This document shows, piece after piece, positions 46,060 through 55,630 of a stretch of DNA of 64,000 nucleotides (positions are counted from its first letter, which is position 1; each line of letters opens with the position of its first letter). A program made the translations under genes and the position numbers. The notes below the pieces were generated by a model. It had not been told where the DNA came from, made no database searches, and saw only the letters and a list, made by a program, of their open reading frames with translations. The DNA is taken from assembly GCF_020526085.1 (NCBI RefSeq), contig NZ_CP084874.1, forward strand, positions 2,666,001 to 2,730,000, written 5' to 3'. The DNA comes from Klebsiella africana (lineage in GTDB: Bacteria; Pseudomonadota; Gammaproteobacteria; Enterobacterales; Enterobacteriaceae).

Positions 46060-46491
46060 TTATCTGACCACCAACACCGGCGTTTTGGCGTAGCGCAGAA
46101 TGGATTCGGCGTTGGAGCCTAAGAGATGAGTGGAAATGCCCGGTTTGCGCGAGCCAATCACAATCACATCGAAGTCTTCGTTGTTACTGATGGCCAGAAT
46201 CTCATCACGCACGTTACCAAACACCACTCGGGTATGGATCCGCGACATGGGAATAGCGAACAGTCGCGCCACCTCACGCATCTTTTTCTCCGATTCTTCT
46301 TTCATATACGCTTCAAATTTACGGATATCCGCCGCAAAGCCGCGTAATAGCGAACGACTACTGTTCGGCAGGACGTTAAGCAAGGTAATTTCGCCATTTT
46401 CTGCGGAGGCAAGAAATTCGGCGTGACGCACAGCTTTGTCACTTAAATCCATTTCAAAGACATCAACAGGCAATAAAATTTTTTTATACAT
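46060..46491 (-). CDS. uspF: universal stress protein UspF
   Basis: A 143-residue universal stress protein matching E. coli UspF (YnaF). It opens with YKKILLPVDVFEMD. The C-terminal nucleotide-binding signature is IGSRKPGISTHLLGSNAESILRYA, the G-2x-G-9x-G-S/T pattern of ATP-binding members. UspF helps survival under stress and affects adhesion in E. coli. It is monocistronic. Confidence 0.93.
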   Translation of the reverse strand: MYKKILLPVDVFEMDLSDKAVRHAEFLASAENGEITLLNVLPNSSRSLLRGFAADIRKFEAYMKEESEKKMREVARLFAIPMSRIHTRVVFGNVRDEILAISNNEDFDVIVIGSRKPGISTHLLGSNAESILRYAKTPVLVVR

Positions 46492-46724
46492 GGCCCGTAC
46501 TCCTTTTCCAGAGAAAGTTCTTTTTCAATGACTTAACTATGCCATTCTGAGGGCTAAATACCAGCCATTACTCGGAAAAATAATAACTAATTATCTCTAG
46601 TAAATCAGGGAAATATAGAGTTATGTATAGACATTGCGCTCGATCATATTTTTCTCACACCAAAAACGATCGATAGCAAAAAAAAGGAAATATCAGCGGA
46701 AAGGGTTAGAAATAACCGAAGAGT

Positions 46725-46750
46725 CGGTGCCGCCCCCCTGGCCGGCACCG
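46725..46750 (-). terminator. hairpin after ydfI
   Basis: CGGTGCCG / CGGCACCG arms with a 10-base loop, nine bases beyond the ydfI stop codon. A clear T-run is missing. The rest of the gap to uspF (46492-46724) is AT-rich with no gene. Confidence 0.6.
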
Positions 46751-46758
46751 GACAATAA

Positions 46759-48222
46759 TTATTGTGCCTCAGCCCAGGCGGCAACAGTGGCTTTGGCCCC
46801 CTGCTGCTGCAGCGCGAGGTAGGCGCGGGTTACCGCCGCGACAAAGCGTGACTCCTGCGGCAGTTCCACGCCGAAAATCGCCTCAATACCCAGCAGCGCT
46901 TTGACTCGCGCTTCGCCATCGGCGCTGGCAGCCACCGCTTGCTGGATAACCGGCAACAACGGGTCGCATATCTCGATTGCCTGGCCCGCATCGTCAACGC
47001 CGCCAACGTAGCGCATCCACCCTGCCACGCCCAGCGCCAGCAGTGTAAAATCACGCTGGTGCACCAGATGCCAGCGCACCGAGTCAAGCATCCTTTGCGG
47101 TAGTTTCTGGCTACCGTCCATGGCAATCTGCCAGGTGCGGTGCTTCAGCGCCGGATTGCTGTAACGGTCAATCAGCAAACTGGCATAGCGTGACAGATCC
47201 ACCCCTTGCACCTTCAGCGTTGGCGCCTGTTCGTCCAGCATCAGCGACAGCGCCGCACGGCGGTAGTTATCGTCCTGCATACAGTCGTTGATATGCTGAT
47301 AACCGGCCAGATAGCCGAGATAAGCGAGGAACGAATGGCTACCATTGAGCATTCTCAGCTTCATCTCTTCGAAAGGCACCACGTCGGCGACCAGTTCCGC
47401 CCCCGCTTTTTCCCACTGTGGGCGTCCGGCAACGAAGTTATCCTCAATGACCCACTGACGGAAAGGTTCGCAGGCCACCCCGGCCGGGTCGCGCACGCCG
47501 GTCAGTTGTGCAATTTTATCGAGGGTTTCCGGTGTAACGGCCGGGACAATCCGGTCCACCATCGTCGACGGAAAGGTCACGTTCTGTTCAATCCACGCGG
47601 CGAGGTCCTCGTCTAATGCCCGGGCGTAGGCGCAGACGACGTTGCGCATCACGTGGCCATTTTCCGGCATGTTATCGCAGGACATCACGGTAAAAGCAGG
47701 CAGCCCCGCCTTTTTGCGGCGAGATAAAGCCTCCACCACCACGCCCGGCGCCGATTTCGGCTGGTGCGGGTTTTGCAGATCGGTGACAATCAGCGGGTGA
47801 TCGAGCTGTAGCTGACCGCTGGCCGGAGAGTGGCAATAACCTTTCTCGGTAATGGTCAGGGAGACAATGGCCACCTGCGGCTCACACATCGCCGCCAGCA
47901 CCGTTTCAAGGCCGTCGACATGTGCATGCAGCGCCTGTTTCACGACCCCGACCACGCGTGCCGTCCACGCGTCGGCAGACATTTCAGCCACGGTATACAG
48001 CAGGTCCTGCTGTTGAAGATCGGCGATCTGTTGTTCGCCGCCAATCAAATTCACTTCGGTGTAGCCCCAGTCGCTACCGTGGTCGTTGGCCAGCATATCG
48101 GCGTAGACTGCCTGGTGGGCACGATGAAACGCGCCGAAGCCAAGGTGGACAATACGGGGGATCAGTGCGCTGCGATCGTAGCCAGGCAGCGTGGCGTGGG
48201 CGGTTAAGAGGGTGTTTTCCAT
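46759..48222 (-). CDS. ydfI: mannitol dehydrogenase-family D-mannonate oxidoreductase paralogue YdfI
   Basis: A 487-residue long-chain dehydrogenase of the UxuB/MtlK type. The NAD region is [13 protein letters not shown] and the family motif is [20 protein letters not shown], containing the catalytic Lys, Asn and His. It strongly resembles E. coli YdfI across its length. It presumably reduces or oxidises a hexuronate-derived keto acid. Start 48222 matches MENTLL; the longer frame to 48252 lacks support. The transporter gene upstream is in the same direction, 265 bp away, and shares a 14-bp upstream motif. Confidence 0.92.
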   Translation of the reverse strand: MENTLLTAHATLPGYDRSALIPRIVHLGFGAFHRAHQAVYADMLANDHGSDWGYTEVNLIGGEQQIADLQQQDLLYTVAEMSADAWTARVVGVVKQALHAHVDGLETVLAAMCEPQVAIVSLTITEKGYCHSPASGQLQLDHPLIVTDLQNPHQPKSAPGVVVEALSRRKKAGLPAFTVMSCDNMPENGHVMRNVVCAYARALDEDLAAWIEQNVTFPSTMVDRIVPAVTPETLDKIAQLTGVRDPAGVACEPFRQWVIEDNFVAGRPQWEKAGAELVADVVPFEEMKLRMLNGSHSFLAYLGYLAGYQHINDCMQDDNYRRAALSLMLDEQAPTLKVQGVDLSRYASLLIDRYSNPALKHRTWQIAMDGSQKLPQRMLDSVRWHLVHQRDFTLLALGVAGWMRYVGGVDDAGQAIEICDPLLPVIQQAVAASADGEARVKALLGIEAIFGVELPQESRFVAAVTRAYLALQQQGAKATVAAWAEAQ

Positions 48223-48339
48223 GATGACTCTCATTGTTATGTGTCTCATCAACCATTCTCGGGGAGAACTCTCGAGGAGAATGCCTTTGCGCCACCCACC
48301 TTCTCACGCAATTGGTATAACATCTTTGATTTCTGTCAA

Positions 48340-48353
48340 CTACCATACAAGAA
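48340..48353. promoter_or_regulatory. shared 14-bp motif upstream of ydfI
   Basis: CTACCATACAAGAA, also found exactly at 49832-49845 upstream of the MFS gene; here it is about 118 bp before the ydfI start. Its complement CTTGTATGGTAG is an imperfect palindrome like GntR/FadR-type operators. Confidence 0.55.
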
Positions 48354-48487
48354 GATCTCAACGGGTAATATCAGCGTATGGTTGGTTGCCATTACCGCAG
48401 TGAGGGATAGCGCAGGGCAACGAGAAGAGAAGAACATGGCGGCCGCGCGTCCCTGCGGGCCTGCTGTTGATGGCTCGACGAGTGTCG

Positions 48488-49774
48488 TTAATCAATGCGG
48501 GTTTTGACGATAAAGAAGTAGCACAGTGCCCCGGCAAAGGTCACCCCGGCGGCGATGACCAACGCCAGGTTGAAAGAATGGGTGGTATCCACTACCCATC
48601 CGGTGACGATCGGCGCGAACGAGGCAAACACAAAACTGCCAAAGTTCTGAATAGCCGCCACCGAAGCTACTTTATGTTCCGCCACCAGCACTTGTACCAG
48701 CCCCCAGGCCGAAGTCCCGGCGAAATGAACGCAGAATAGCGCCATGGAGATGAAAGCGACCGCCTGGGTCGGCGTGGAGGATTGAACCACCAGCAGAGTG
48801 CCCAGGGCCGACAGCACCAGACCGATAACGATCGCCGTTTTGCGGGTTTTTGCCAGATCGTAACCTCTGCGCGCCAGGGCATCGACCACCAGGCCGTTGA
48901 CCCACATCCCCACCGCCGCGGCAAGAAACGGGATCGCCGCCACCCAGCCGGTCCGGGCCAGACTTAACCCCTGCTGCGCCTGCAAATAGCCGGGAAGCCA
49001 GGCGATATACAGCCAGCCGGTGTAGTTCACACCGGAGAAGCCCAGGATCATCCCCCAGGTGGTGCGCCGTTTGAACAACGCCAGCCATTCGCTAAACTTC
49101 AGCGCCGGGCGGGCCAGCTCCTCGCTGGCCAGATAGCGCTGCTCCTCTTCCTGCAAAGTAAATTGCCGACGGTTACGATAGCCTATATACCAGCACAGGC
49201 CGACCGCGATCCCGGCTAAGCCAATGACCACAAACATCGTCCGCCAGCCCCAGGCCAGCTGCATGATGACCAGGGCCGGCGGCGCAATGGCCTGCCCCAG
49301 CACCGTCGAGGAGTTAAATATCCCGACCGCCGTGCCGCGCTCTCTTTGCGCATACCAGTCATTGATCGATTTCACGCCTGCGGGCATAAAGGGTGCTTCG
49401 CCGATCCCAAGCCCAATGCGCAGCAAAATGAAATGTGAGAACGAATTAACCATCCCGGTCAGGGCCTGCATCGCGGACCAGAAAATCAGTCCGGCGCCCA
49501 GCACAATCCGCGGCCCAACGCGATCGAGCAATATACCGGACGGCAGTTGCGCAAAGCCGTAGGAGAGCGAGAAGGCGGAGAGCAGTACTCCGAACTCGGT
49601 AGCATTCAGCCCCAGGTCGGCGCGTATCGCCTCCCCGGCGACACTGAGCGAAGAGCGATCAAGAAAGTTAACGATACCGGCGATAAATAACAGCGTTAAT
49701 GTGATCTTCTGCACCCGACGGATGCGCACAGGCGTCGCGCCCGGATGGGCGGCAAGTGTTTCGATGGCCATCAT
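48488..49774 (-). CDS. MFS anion:cation symporter (hexuronate/YdfJ-like)
   Basis: A 428-residue 12-helix MFS protein of the anion:cation symporter family (IVNFLDRSSLSVAGEAI; PSGILLDRVGPR; GIGEAPFMPAGVKSINDW). Its place beside ydfI suggests it corresponds to E. coli ydfJ, which is disrupted in K-12. It probably imports the sugar acid handled by YdfI. Tandem ATGs at 49774/49771 follow AAGGAAC. Expression may be controlled through the 14-bp motif 58 bp upstream. Confidence 0.88.
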   Translation of the reverse strand: MMAIETLAAHPGATPVRIRRVQKITLTLLFIAGIVNFLDRSSLSVAGEAIRADLGLNATEFGVLLSAFSLSYGFAQLPSGILLDRVGPRIVLGAGLIFWSAMQALTGMVNSFSHFILLRIGLGIGEAPFMPAGVKSINDWYAQRERGTAVGIFNSSTVLGQAIAPPALVIMQLAWGWRTMFVVIGLAGIAVGLCWYIGYRNRRQFTLQEEEQRYLASEELARPALKFSEWLALFKRRTTWGMILGFSGVNYTGWLYIAWLPGYLQAQQGLSLARTGWVAAIPFLAAAVGMWVNGLVVDALARRGYDLAKTRKTAIVIGLVLSALGTLLVVQSSTPTQAVAFISMALFCVHFAGTSAWGLVQVLVAEHKVASVAAIQNFGSFVFASFAPIVTGWVVDTTHSFNLALVIAAGVTFAGALCYFFIVKTRID

Positions 49775-49831
49775 TGTTCCTTACAGAGTCATAACCAAAT
49801 ATGATGTCTGATAAGTAAGGCAACAGGTCGA

Positions 49832-49845
49832 CTACCATACAAGAA
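49832..49845. promoter_or_regulatory. shared 14-bp motif upstream of MFS gene
   Basis: Exact second copy of CTACCATACAAGAA, preceded by TCGA here and TCAA at the other site, 58 bp before the MFS start codon. RspR is a candidate binder (inference). Confidence 0.55.
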
Positions 49846-49885
49846 TCAGGGTTAAAAAAGGTGGCCGGGATCACATAGGGTTGGT

Positions 49886-50212
49886 TCAAGCCCTTCCCCA
49901 GCCCGCCACAATGATTAGCATGCCGCACAGGGCAATGGCCGCACCCGCCCAGTCGTAATGGCTGAGCTTGACGCCATCCACCACCCGCAGCCAGAGCAAC
50001 GCGGTACAGACATATACCCCACCATAAGCGGCATACACCCGTCCGCTGGCGGCAGGATGGAGCGTCAGGAGCCAAACAAACAGCGCCAGGGCCAGAGCGG
50101 TGGGGATCAGCAAGAGCGGCGTGGCCCCGCGTTTTAACCATAACCATGGCAGATAACAGCCGATGATTTCACACAGGGCGGTGGCAAAGAACAGCAGCGT
50201 TGTTTTGAGCAT
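49886..50212 (-). CDS. ynfA: YnfA-family small membrane protein
   Basis: A 108-residue, four-helix protein of UPF0060 ([37 protein letters not shown]), the length of E. coli YnfA. It is related to small multidrug resistance proteins and has been reported as an efflux pump in Shigella. It is divergent from ynfB, as in E. coli. Confidence 0.94.
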   Translation of the reverse strand: MLKTTLLFFATALCEIIGCYLPWLWLKRGATPLLLIPTALALALFVWLLTLHPAASGRVYAAYGGVYVCTALLWLRVVDGVKLSHYDWAGAAIALCGMLIIVAGWGRA

Positions 50213-50358
50213 TAAAAGATTCGTAAATAGAGACCGGCCGTTGAACTATTGTACGCGATAATAGCCTCTGCCCCACGCTGTTTTGTCGGCTATGCCCGGT
50301 AAAAGAGCTGTAGTAAACTTAACCTGAGGGGTTTACCCATCACTTAAAGGAAATCGTG

Positions 50359-50700
50359 ATGAACATGACACTGAATAAACGCTGGTGCCTGACCGCCATT
50401 CTGGCGTTAAGCGCCGTGGTCTATACCTCCAGCTCATTCGCCGCCACCGACCGGCTGGTGATTGAATCTGGCGACAGCGCGCAAAGCCGTCAGCAGGCGT
50501 CGATGGAAAAAGAGCAATGGAACGACACCCGCAGCCTGCGCCAGAAGGTCAATAAACGGGCGGAAAAAGAGTGGGACAAAACCGATGTCGCTTTCGACGC
50601 GCAGGATAACTGCCAGAAGAGTGCCAACGTCAATGCCTACTGGGAGCCGAACACCCTGCGCTGCCTTGATCGTCGCACCGGCCGGGCTATCAATCCCTGA
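50359..50700 (+). CDS. ynfB: YnfB (UPF0482) periplasmic protein
   Basis: A 113-residue protein with a signal peptide (about residues 1-26, ending SFAA). The conserved mature part includes [17 protein letters not shown] and [11 protein letters not shown], as in E. coli YnfB. Two Cys residues (DNCQKSAN and LRCLDRR) could form a disulfide. ATG 50359 has AAGGAAA at good spacing. Function unknown. Confidence 0.92.
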   Translation: MNMTLNKRWCLTAILALSAVVYTSSSFAATDRLVIESGDSAQSRQQASMEKEQWNDTRSLRQKVNKRAEKEWDKTDVAFDAQDNCQKSANVNAYWEPNTLRCLDRRTGRAINP

Positions 50701-50720
50701 ATCAGCCTCCTGACAACGCT

Positions 50721-50736
50721 GGCGCCTGCGGGCGCC
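50721..50736 (+). terminator. hairpin after ynfB
   Basis: GGCGCC / GGCGCC arms with a TGCG tetraloop, followed after 14 bases by a T-run. Confidence 0.55.
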
Positions 50737-50779
50737 GCCTTTCATATCGTTTTTTTCAGCGTTAACCACAGGATCACTC

Positions 50780-51340
50780 ATGAACGACGCGCTACACGTC
50801 AGACTCCGCCCCCTTGAGCGCGAAGATTTGCGCTTTGTCCATCAGCTCGATAACAACGCCAGCGTAATGCGCTACTGGTTTGAAGAGCCGTACGAAGCCT
50901 TCGTTGAGCTTTCCGATCTCTACGACAAACATATTCACGATCAAAGCGAGCGCCGCTTTGTCATCGAATGCAATGGTGATAAAGCCGGACTGGTGGAGCT
51001 GGTTGAAATCAACCATGTGCACCGCCGGGCCGAGTTCCAGATCATCATCTCCCCCGACTTCCAGGGAAAAGGCCTCGCCACACGCGCCGCGCGGCTGGCT
51101 ATGGACTATGGCTTTACCGTGCTCAATCTGTATAAGCTGTATCTGATCGTCGATAAAGAGAATGAAAAAGCGATCCACATTTACCGTAAGCTCGGCTTTA
51201 TGGTCGAGGGTGAATTGATCCATGAATTTTTCATTAACGGCGAGTACCGTAATACCATCCGCATGTGCCTGTTCCAGCATCAGTATCTGGCGGAGCACAA
51301 AACGCCCGGACCATCCCTGCTGAAGCCGACAGCTCAGTAA
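50780..51340 (+). CDS. speG: spermidine N1-acetyltransferase SpeG
   Basis: A 186-residue GNAT enzyme matching E. coli SpeG (186 residues). Its acetyl-CoA loop is [19 protein letters not shown]. The N-terminal polyamine/allosteric region contains [20 protein letters not shown], and the C-terminal GNAT beta-hairpin is [18 protein letters not shown]. It acetylates spermidine and spermine to prevent polyamine toxicity. Its last seven bases overlap the convergent ynfC. Confidence 0.95.
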   Translation: MNDALHVRLRPLEREDLRFVHQLDNNASVMRYWFEEPYEAFVELSDLYDKHIHDQSERRFVIECNGDKAGLVELVEINHVHRRAEFQIIISPDFQGKGLATRAARLAMDYGFTVLNLYKLYLIVDKENEKAIHIYRKLGFMVEGELIHEFFINGEYRNTIRMCLFQHQYLAEHKTPGPSLLKPTAQ

Positions 51341-52044
51341 TAGTTGATGCGGTTTTTAATCGTGTAGTGGCGGGTCAGCGGCGGCTGCACGCTTTCATCA
51401 ATAACCTGCAATTCACAGCTCAGCGGATTATCATGGCGATCATAGTCGCAGGTCTGGCGCACCGTGCCCAGCGTGCGATCGTTGAAGGTACTGATAGCGG
51501 TATAGTCCATTTTCTTGCGCGGATCCTTTGACGGCGTAGAGGCGACAGTAAATCGCTCCTCTTTGGCGGTGGTGGTTTTGCCCAACGGATAGCCATCACT
51601 GTCGTAGCGGTAAGTAGCCGTGGTTTCTTTGCCCCGAGCGCTAATGATAAAGCCGTTATCATCGGTTTCCCAGCTGACCCCGGTGGCGGGCATCTCTGCC
51701 AGCTGACACTTGCCCTGCAGGCGCAGTCGCTTCTCGTGGGTGCGCCCGTCGACGTAATAGTTGGCATCCAGCAGCAGCGTGGCGCCGGTTTTGTTCTCCA
51801 CATCTTCCAGGGTCAGCAGATCGAAACACCCTTCCCTGGAGAGCTGAGCGCTCACCTTCTTGACCACCACATCGTGTTCATCCAGTAGCGTCTGGCTAAA
51901 ATCTTTCACTGGCCCACGAAGCGGATCGAACTCAAATTCATTGGAAAAACTCGCCATCTCGGGGGTGAAGGCTTCCGGGGCGCTTTTACCGTCGCACGCC
52001 GTCAGCAGCAGCGCTACCGGGATAAGCCAATACAATCTTTTCAC
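51334..52044 (-). CDS. ynfC: YnfC (UPF0257) lipoprotein
   Basis: A 236-residue lipoprotein, the same length as E. coli YnfC. The GTG start at 52044 gives a signal [17 protein letters not shown] with lipobox LTAC (Cys17) and has AAGGAA six bases upstream; a longer frame to 52074 does not. The conserved body includes [21 protein letters not shown] (split between positions 25 and 45) and [11 protein letters not shown]. It is anchored to a membrane by lipid. Function unknown. Confidence 0.9.
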   Translation of the reverse strand: MKRLYWLIPVALLLTACDGKSAPEAFTPEMASFSNEFEFDPLRGPVKDFSQTLLDEHDVVVKKVSAQLSREGCFDLLTLEDVENKTGATLLLDANYYVDGRTHEKRLRLQGKCQLAEMPATGVSWETDDNGFIISARGKETTATYRYDSDGYPLGKTTTAKEERFTVASTPSKDPRKKMDYTAISTFNDRTLGTVRQTCDYDRHDNPLSCELQVIDESVQPPLTRHYTIKNRINYY

Positions 52045-52145
52045 AGGCGATTCCTTTTGTGTACATCCGATCATATTAGCAAATACAATTGTTTACACCA
52101 GTTCTGCTATGCTTAAATCTGGATAACATCGATAAGGAGCGTAAG

Positions 52146-52415
52146 ATGAAACTATCCCTCTGGACCGGCGCCGCACTGCTGCTGTGCTCCACTGCCGTGC
52201 TGGCCGCGCCCGATTCCTGTGAACGGGTAAAGAACGACATTCAGCAAAAGATCATTAACAATGGCGTACCAGAATCGGCATTTAGCCTGGCCATTGTGCC
52301 CAACGACCAGGCAGACCAGCCCGGCGTTCAGGTGGTCGGTCATTGCGCCAACGACACCTTCAAAATCACCTATACGCGTAACAGCGATACCCCTGCCGAA
52401 AGCGACGCGCAGTAA
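52146..52415 (+). CDS. ynfD: YnfD-family (DUF1161) periplasmic protein
   Basis: An 89-residue protein with a signal peptide ending VLAA and a conserved mature part CERVKNDIQQKIINNGVPE, VPNDQAD and VVGHCAND, matching E. coli YnfD. Two Cys residues may form a disulfide. Start 52146 follows AAGGAG. Function unknown. An inverted repeat lies just downstream. Confidence 0.88.
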   Translation: MKLSLWTGAALLLCSTAVLAAPDSCERVKNDIQQKIINNGVPESAFSLAIVPNDQADQPGVQVVGHCANDTFKITYTRNSDTPAESDAQ

Positions 52416-52438
52416 ACCGCTTGTGACTTTCAAATGAA

Positions 52439-52472
52439 AGATCTTATCTCTGGTTGACCAGGGATAAGATCT
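52439..52472. promoter_or_regulatory. perfect 10-bp inverted repeat before the ynfE operon
   Basis: AGATCTTATC / GATAAGATCT with a 14-base spacer, no T-run. It could end the ynfD transcript or be an operator for the ynfE operon, whose start codon is 94 bp away. A NarL-like heptamer TACCCAT lies just after it near 52480. Confidence 0.5.
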
Positions 52473-52565
52473 GCCAATTACCCATAACGTATTATCGCTC
52501 ACCCCTGCGTCTGTTAATGGCACAGAGGCCCTTCTCCGTACAACATAACGATCATGGAGTGAGCA

Positions 52566-55001
52566 ATGTCGAATCAGGAATCTCCCGGCGGCGTCACCCG
52601 ACGCGCGCTACTCAAATCCACAGCCCTCGGTTCCCTCGCGCTGGCCGCCGGCGGGCTTACCCTGCCCTTTACGCTGCACCGCGCCGCGGCGGCGGTACAA
52701 CAGGCTACCGGCGACAACACCCGCATTGTCTGGGGCGCCTGTTCGGTCAACTGTGGTAGCCGCTGCGCCCTGCGGCTGCACGTGCGTGATGATGAAGTGG
52801 TCTACGTCGAAACGGATAACACCGGCGATGACCGCTACGGCGATCATCAGGTGCGCGCGTGCCTGCGCGGGCGTTCGATTCGCCGACGCATCAATCACCC
52901 GGATCGCCTTAACTATCCCATGAAGCGCGTTGGCAAGCGCGGAGAAGGCAAATTCGAGCGTATCAGCTGGCAGGAAGCGCTGGATACTCTCGCCGACCGA
53001 CTGAAAAGCGTGGTAGCGCAGTATGGCAATGAAGCCGTCTACATTAACTACTCTTCAGGGATTGTCGGCGGCAACATCACCCGCTCGTCGCCATCCGCTT
53101 CGCCGGTGGCGCGGCTGATGAACTGCTACGGCGGCTCGCTTAACCAGTACGGTACCTACAGCACCGCCCAGATTGCCTGCGCCATGCCCTACACCTACGG
53201 CAGTAACGACGGCAACAGCACCTCGGATATTGAAAATAGCAAGCTGGTGGTGATGTTCGGCAACAACCCGGCGGAGACCCGGATGAGCGGCGGCGGCATT
53301 ACCTGGTATCTGGAACAGGCCCGCGAGCGCTCCAACGCGCGGATGATCGTTATCGACCCACGCTACACCGATACCGCCGCCGGTCGGGAAGATGAGTGGA
53401 TCCCCATTCGCCCCGGCACCGACGCCGCGCTGGTGGCCGGTATCGCCTGGGTGTTGATTAACGAAAATCTGGTTGACCAGCCTTTCCTTGATAAATACTG
53501 CGTTGGCTACGACGAGAAAACGCTGCCGGAAGGCGCCCCGGCCAACGGCCATTATAAGGCCTATATTCTCGGCGAAGGTGATGACGGGGTCGCCAAAACG
53601 CCACAGTGGGCAGCGCGTATTACCGGCATCCCCGCCGATCGCATCATCAAACTGGCGCGCGAAATCGGTATGACCAAACCGGCCTACATCTGCCAGGGCT
53701 GGGGACCGCAGCGCCAGGCCAACGGTGAGCTTTCCGCCCGGGCGATCGCCATGCTGCCAATCTTAACCGGCAATGTCGGCATCAACGGCGGCAACAGCGG
53801 CGCCCGCGAGTCAACCTACACCATCACCATTGAGCGCCTGCCGGTGTTGGAAAACCCGGTCAAGACCGCCATCTCCTGCTTCACCTGGACCGATGCCATC
53901 GCCCGTGGCCCGGAGATGACCGCCACCCGCGACGGCGTGCGCGGCAAAGAGAAACTGGATGTGCCGATCAAGTTCCTGTGGAACTACGCGGGCAACACCA
54001 TTATTAACCAGCACTCCGACATCAATAAGACTCACGATATCTTGCAGGATGAGAGTAAATGCGAAACCATCGTGGTTATCGACAACTTTATGACCTCCTC
54101 GGCGAAATACGCCGACCTGCTGCTGCCTGATCTGATGACCGTCGAGCAGGAAGATATCATCCCCAATGATTACGCTGGCAATATGGGCTATCTGATTTTT
54201 ATCCAGCCCGCCACCTCGGCGAAGTTCGAACGCAAACCTATTTACTGGATCTTAAGTGAAGTCGCGAAACGACTCGGCGATGACGTATACCAGCGCTTTA
54301 CCGAGGGGCGCACCCAGGAACAGTGGTTGCAATATCTGTATGCCAAAATGGTGGCGAAAGATCCGGCGCTGCCGGCCTACGACGATCTGAAGCAGATGGG
54401 CATCTACAAGCGTAAAGATCCGAACGGCCACTTCGTCGCTTATCAGGACTTCCGCCGCGATCCGGACGCACATCCGCTCAAAACGCCGTCCGGCAAAATT
54501 GAGATTTACTCCAGTCGGCTCGCCGAGATTGCCGCCCGCTGGCAGCTGGAGAAAGACGAAGTCATCAGCCCGCTGCCGGTCTACGCCTCCACATTTGAAG
54601 GCTGGGACGATCCGCTGCGCAGCCAGTACCCGCTGCAGCTGTTTGGTTTTCATTATAAAGCACGCACCCATTCCAGCTACGGCAATGTAGACGTGTTGCA
54701 GGCCGCCTGCCGTCAGGAGGTGTGGATCAACCCGCTTGACGCGGAAAAACGCGGGATTAAAAACGGTGATCTGGTGCGAGTGTTCAACCAGCGCGGCGAA
54801 GTCCGTCTTCCGGCAAAAGTAACACCACGCATCATGCCGGGGGTCTCGGCGATGGGCCAGGGCGCCTGGCACGACGCTAATATGGCCGGAGACCGGGTCG
54901 ACCATGGCGCCTGCATGAATACCCTGACTACCCACCGCCCGTCGCCGCTGGCGAAAGGGAATCCGCAGCACACCAACCTGGTCGACATCGAGAAGGTGTA
55001 A
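52566..55001 (+). CDS. ynfE: DmsA/YnfE/YnfF-family molybdoenzyme catalytic subunit
   Basis: An 811-residue molybdopterin oxidoreductase. It has a twin-arginine signal (TRRALLKS then a hydrophobic stretch to AAAA), an N-terminal 4Fe-4S Cys cluster (CSVNCGSRC plus RACLRG), the presumed Mo-ligand Ser in YGTYSTAQIA, and a C-terminal molybdopterin dinucleotide-binding domain (YGNVDVLQAACRQEVWINP). E. coli has ynfE and ynfF in tandem and their products reduce selenate or DMSO; only one copy is present here. It is exported folded with YnfG, aided by DmsD. Confidence 0.92.
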   Translation: MSNQESPGGVTRRALLKSTALGSLALAAGGLTLPFTLHRAAAAVQQATGDNTRIVWGACSVNCGSRCALRLHVRDDEVVYVETDNTGDDRYGDHQVRACLRGRSIRRRINHPDRLNYPMKRVGKRGEGKFERISWQEALDTLADRLKSVVAQYGNEAVYINYSSGIVGGNITRSSPSASPVARLMNCYGGSLNQYGTYSTAQIACAMPYTYGSNDGNSTSDIENSKLVVMFGNNPAETRMSGGGITWYLEQARERSNARMIVIDPRYTDTAAGREDEWIPIRPGTDAALVAGIAWVLINENLVDQPFLDKYCVGYDEKTLPEGAPANGHYKAYILGEGDDGVAKTPQWAARITGIPADRIIKLAREIGMTKPAYICQGWGPQRQANGELSARAIAMLPILTGNVGINGGNSGARESTYTITIERLPVLENPVKTAISCFTWTDAIARGPEMTATRDGVRGKEKLDVPIKFLWNYAGNTIINQHSDINKTHDILQDESKCETIVVIDNFMTSSAKYADLLLPDLMTVEQEDIIPNDYAGNMGYLIFIQPATSAKFERKPIYWILSEVAKRLGDDVYQRFTEGRTQEQWLQYLYAKMVAKDPALPAYDDLKQMGIYKRKDPNGHFVAYQDFRRDPDAHPLKTPSGKIEIYSSRLAEIAARWQLEKDEVISPLPVYASTFEGWDDPLRSQYPLQLFGFHYKARTHSSYGNVDVLQAACRQEVWINPLDAEKRGIKNGDLVRVFNQRGEVRLPAKVTPRIMPGVSAMGQGAWHDANMAGDRVDHGACMNTLTTHRPSPLAKGNPQHTNLVDIEKV

Positions 55002-55011
55002 GGAGTAAACC

Positions 55012-55629
55012 ATGAGCACGCAATATGGATTCTTTATCGACTCCGCTCGCTGTACCGGGTGCAAGACCTGCGAGCTGGCCTGTAAGGACTACAAGAATCT
55101 TACCCCCGAGGTCAGCTTTCGCCGCATCTATGAGTATGCCGGCGGCGACTGGCAGGAGGACAACGGTGTCTGGCAGCAAAACGTGTTTGCTTATTACCTC
55201 TCTATCGCCTGTAACCACTGCGAAGATCCGGCCTGTACCAAGGTCTGTCCGAGCGGCGCAATGCATAAGCGCGAAGATGGGTTTGTGGTGGTCAACGAAG
55301 ATGTCTGTATTGGCTGCCGCTACTGCCATATGGCCTGCCCGTACGGCGCGCCGCAGTACAACGCCGACAAAGGCCATATGACCAAGTGCGACGGCTGTCA
55401 CGAGCGCGTCGCCGAGGGGAAAAAACCGATCTGCGTCGAGTCCTGCCCGCTGCGGGCGCTCGATTTCGGGCCGATTGCCGAGCTGCGCGCAAAGCACGGC
55501 CAGCTGGCCGCGGTGGCCCCGCTGCCGTCGGCGCACTTCACCCGGCCGAGCATAGTGATCAAACCTAACGCCAATGCCCGGCCGTGTGGCGATACCACCG
55601 GTTACCTGGCGAACCCAAAGGAGGTGTGA
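55012..55629 (+). CDS. ynfG: DmsB/YnfG electron-transfer subunit
   Basis: A 205-residue ferredoxin-type protein with four Cys groups for four 4Fe-4S clusters: CTGCKTCELAC, CNHCEDPACTKVC, CIGCRYCHMAC and CDGCHERV...CVESC. It passes electrons from the membrane anchor to the molybdoenzyme. It starts 10 bp after ynfE with AAGGAG, and ynfH follows after one base. Confidence 0.95.
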   Translation: MSTQYGFFIDSARCTGCKTCELACKDYKNLTPEVSFRRIYEYAGGDWQEDNGVWQQNVFAYYLSIACNHCEDPACTKVCPSGAMHKREDGFVVVNEDVCIGCRYCHMACPYGAPQYNADKGHMTKCDGCHERVAEGKKPICVESCPLRALDFGPIAELRAKHGQLAAVAPLPSAHFTRPSIVIKPNANARPCGDTTGYLANPKEV

Positions 55630-55630
55630 G

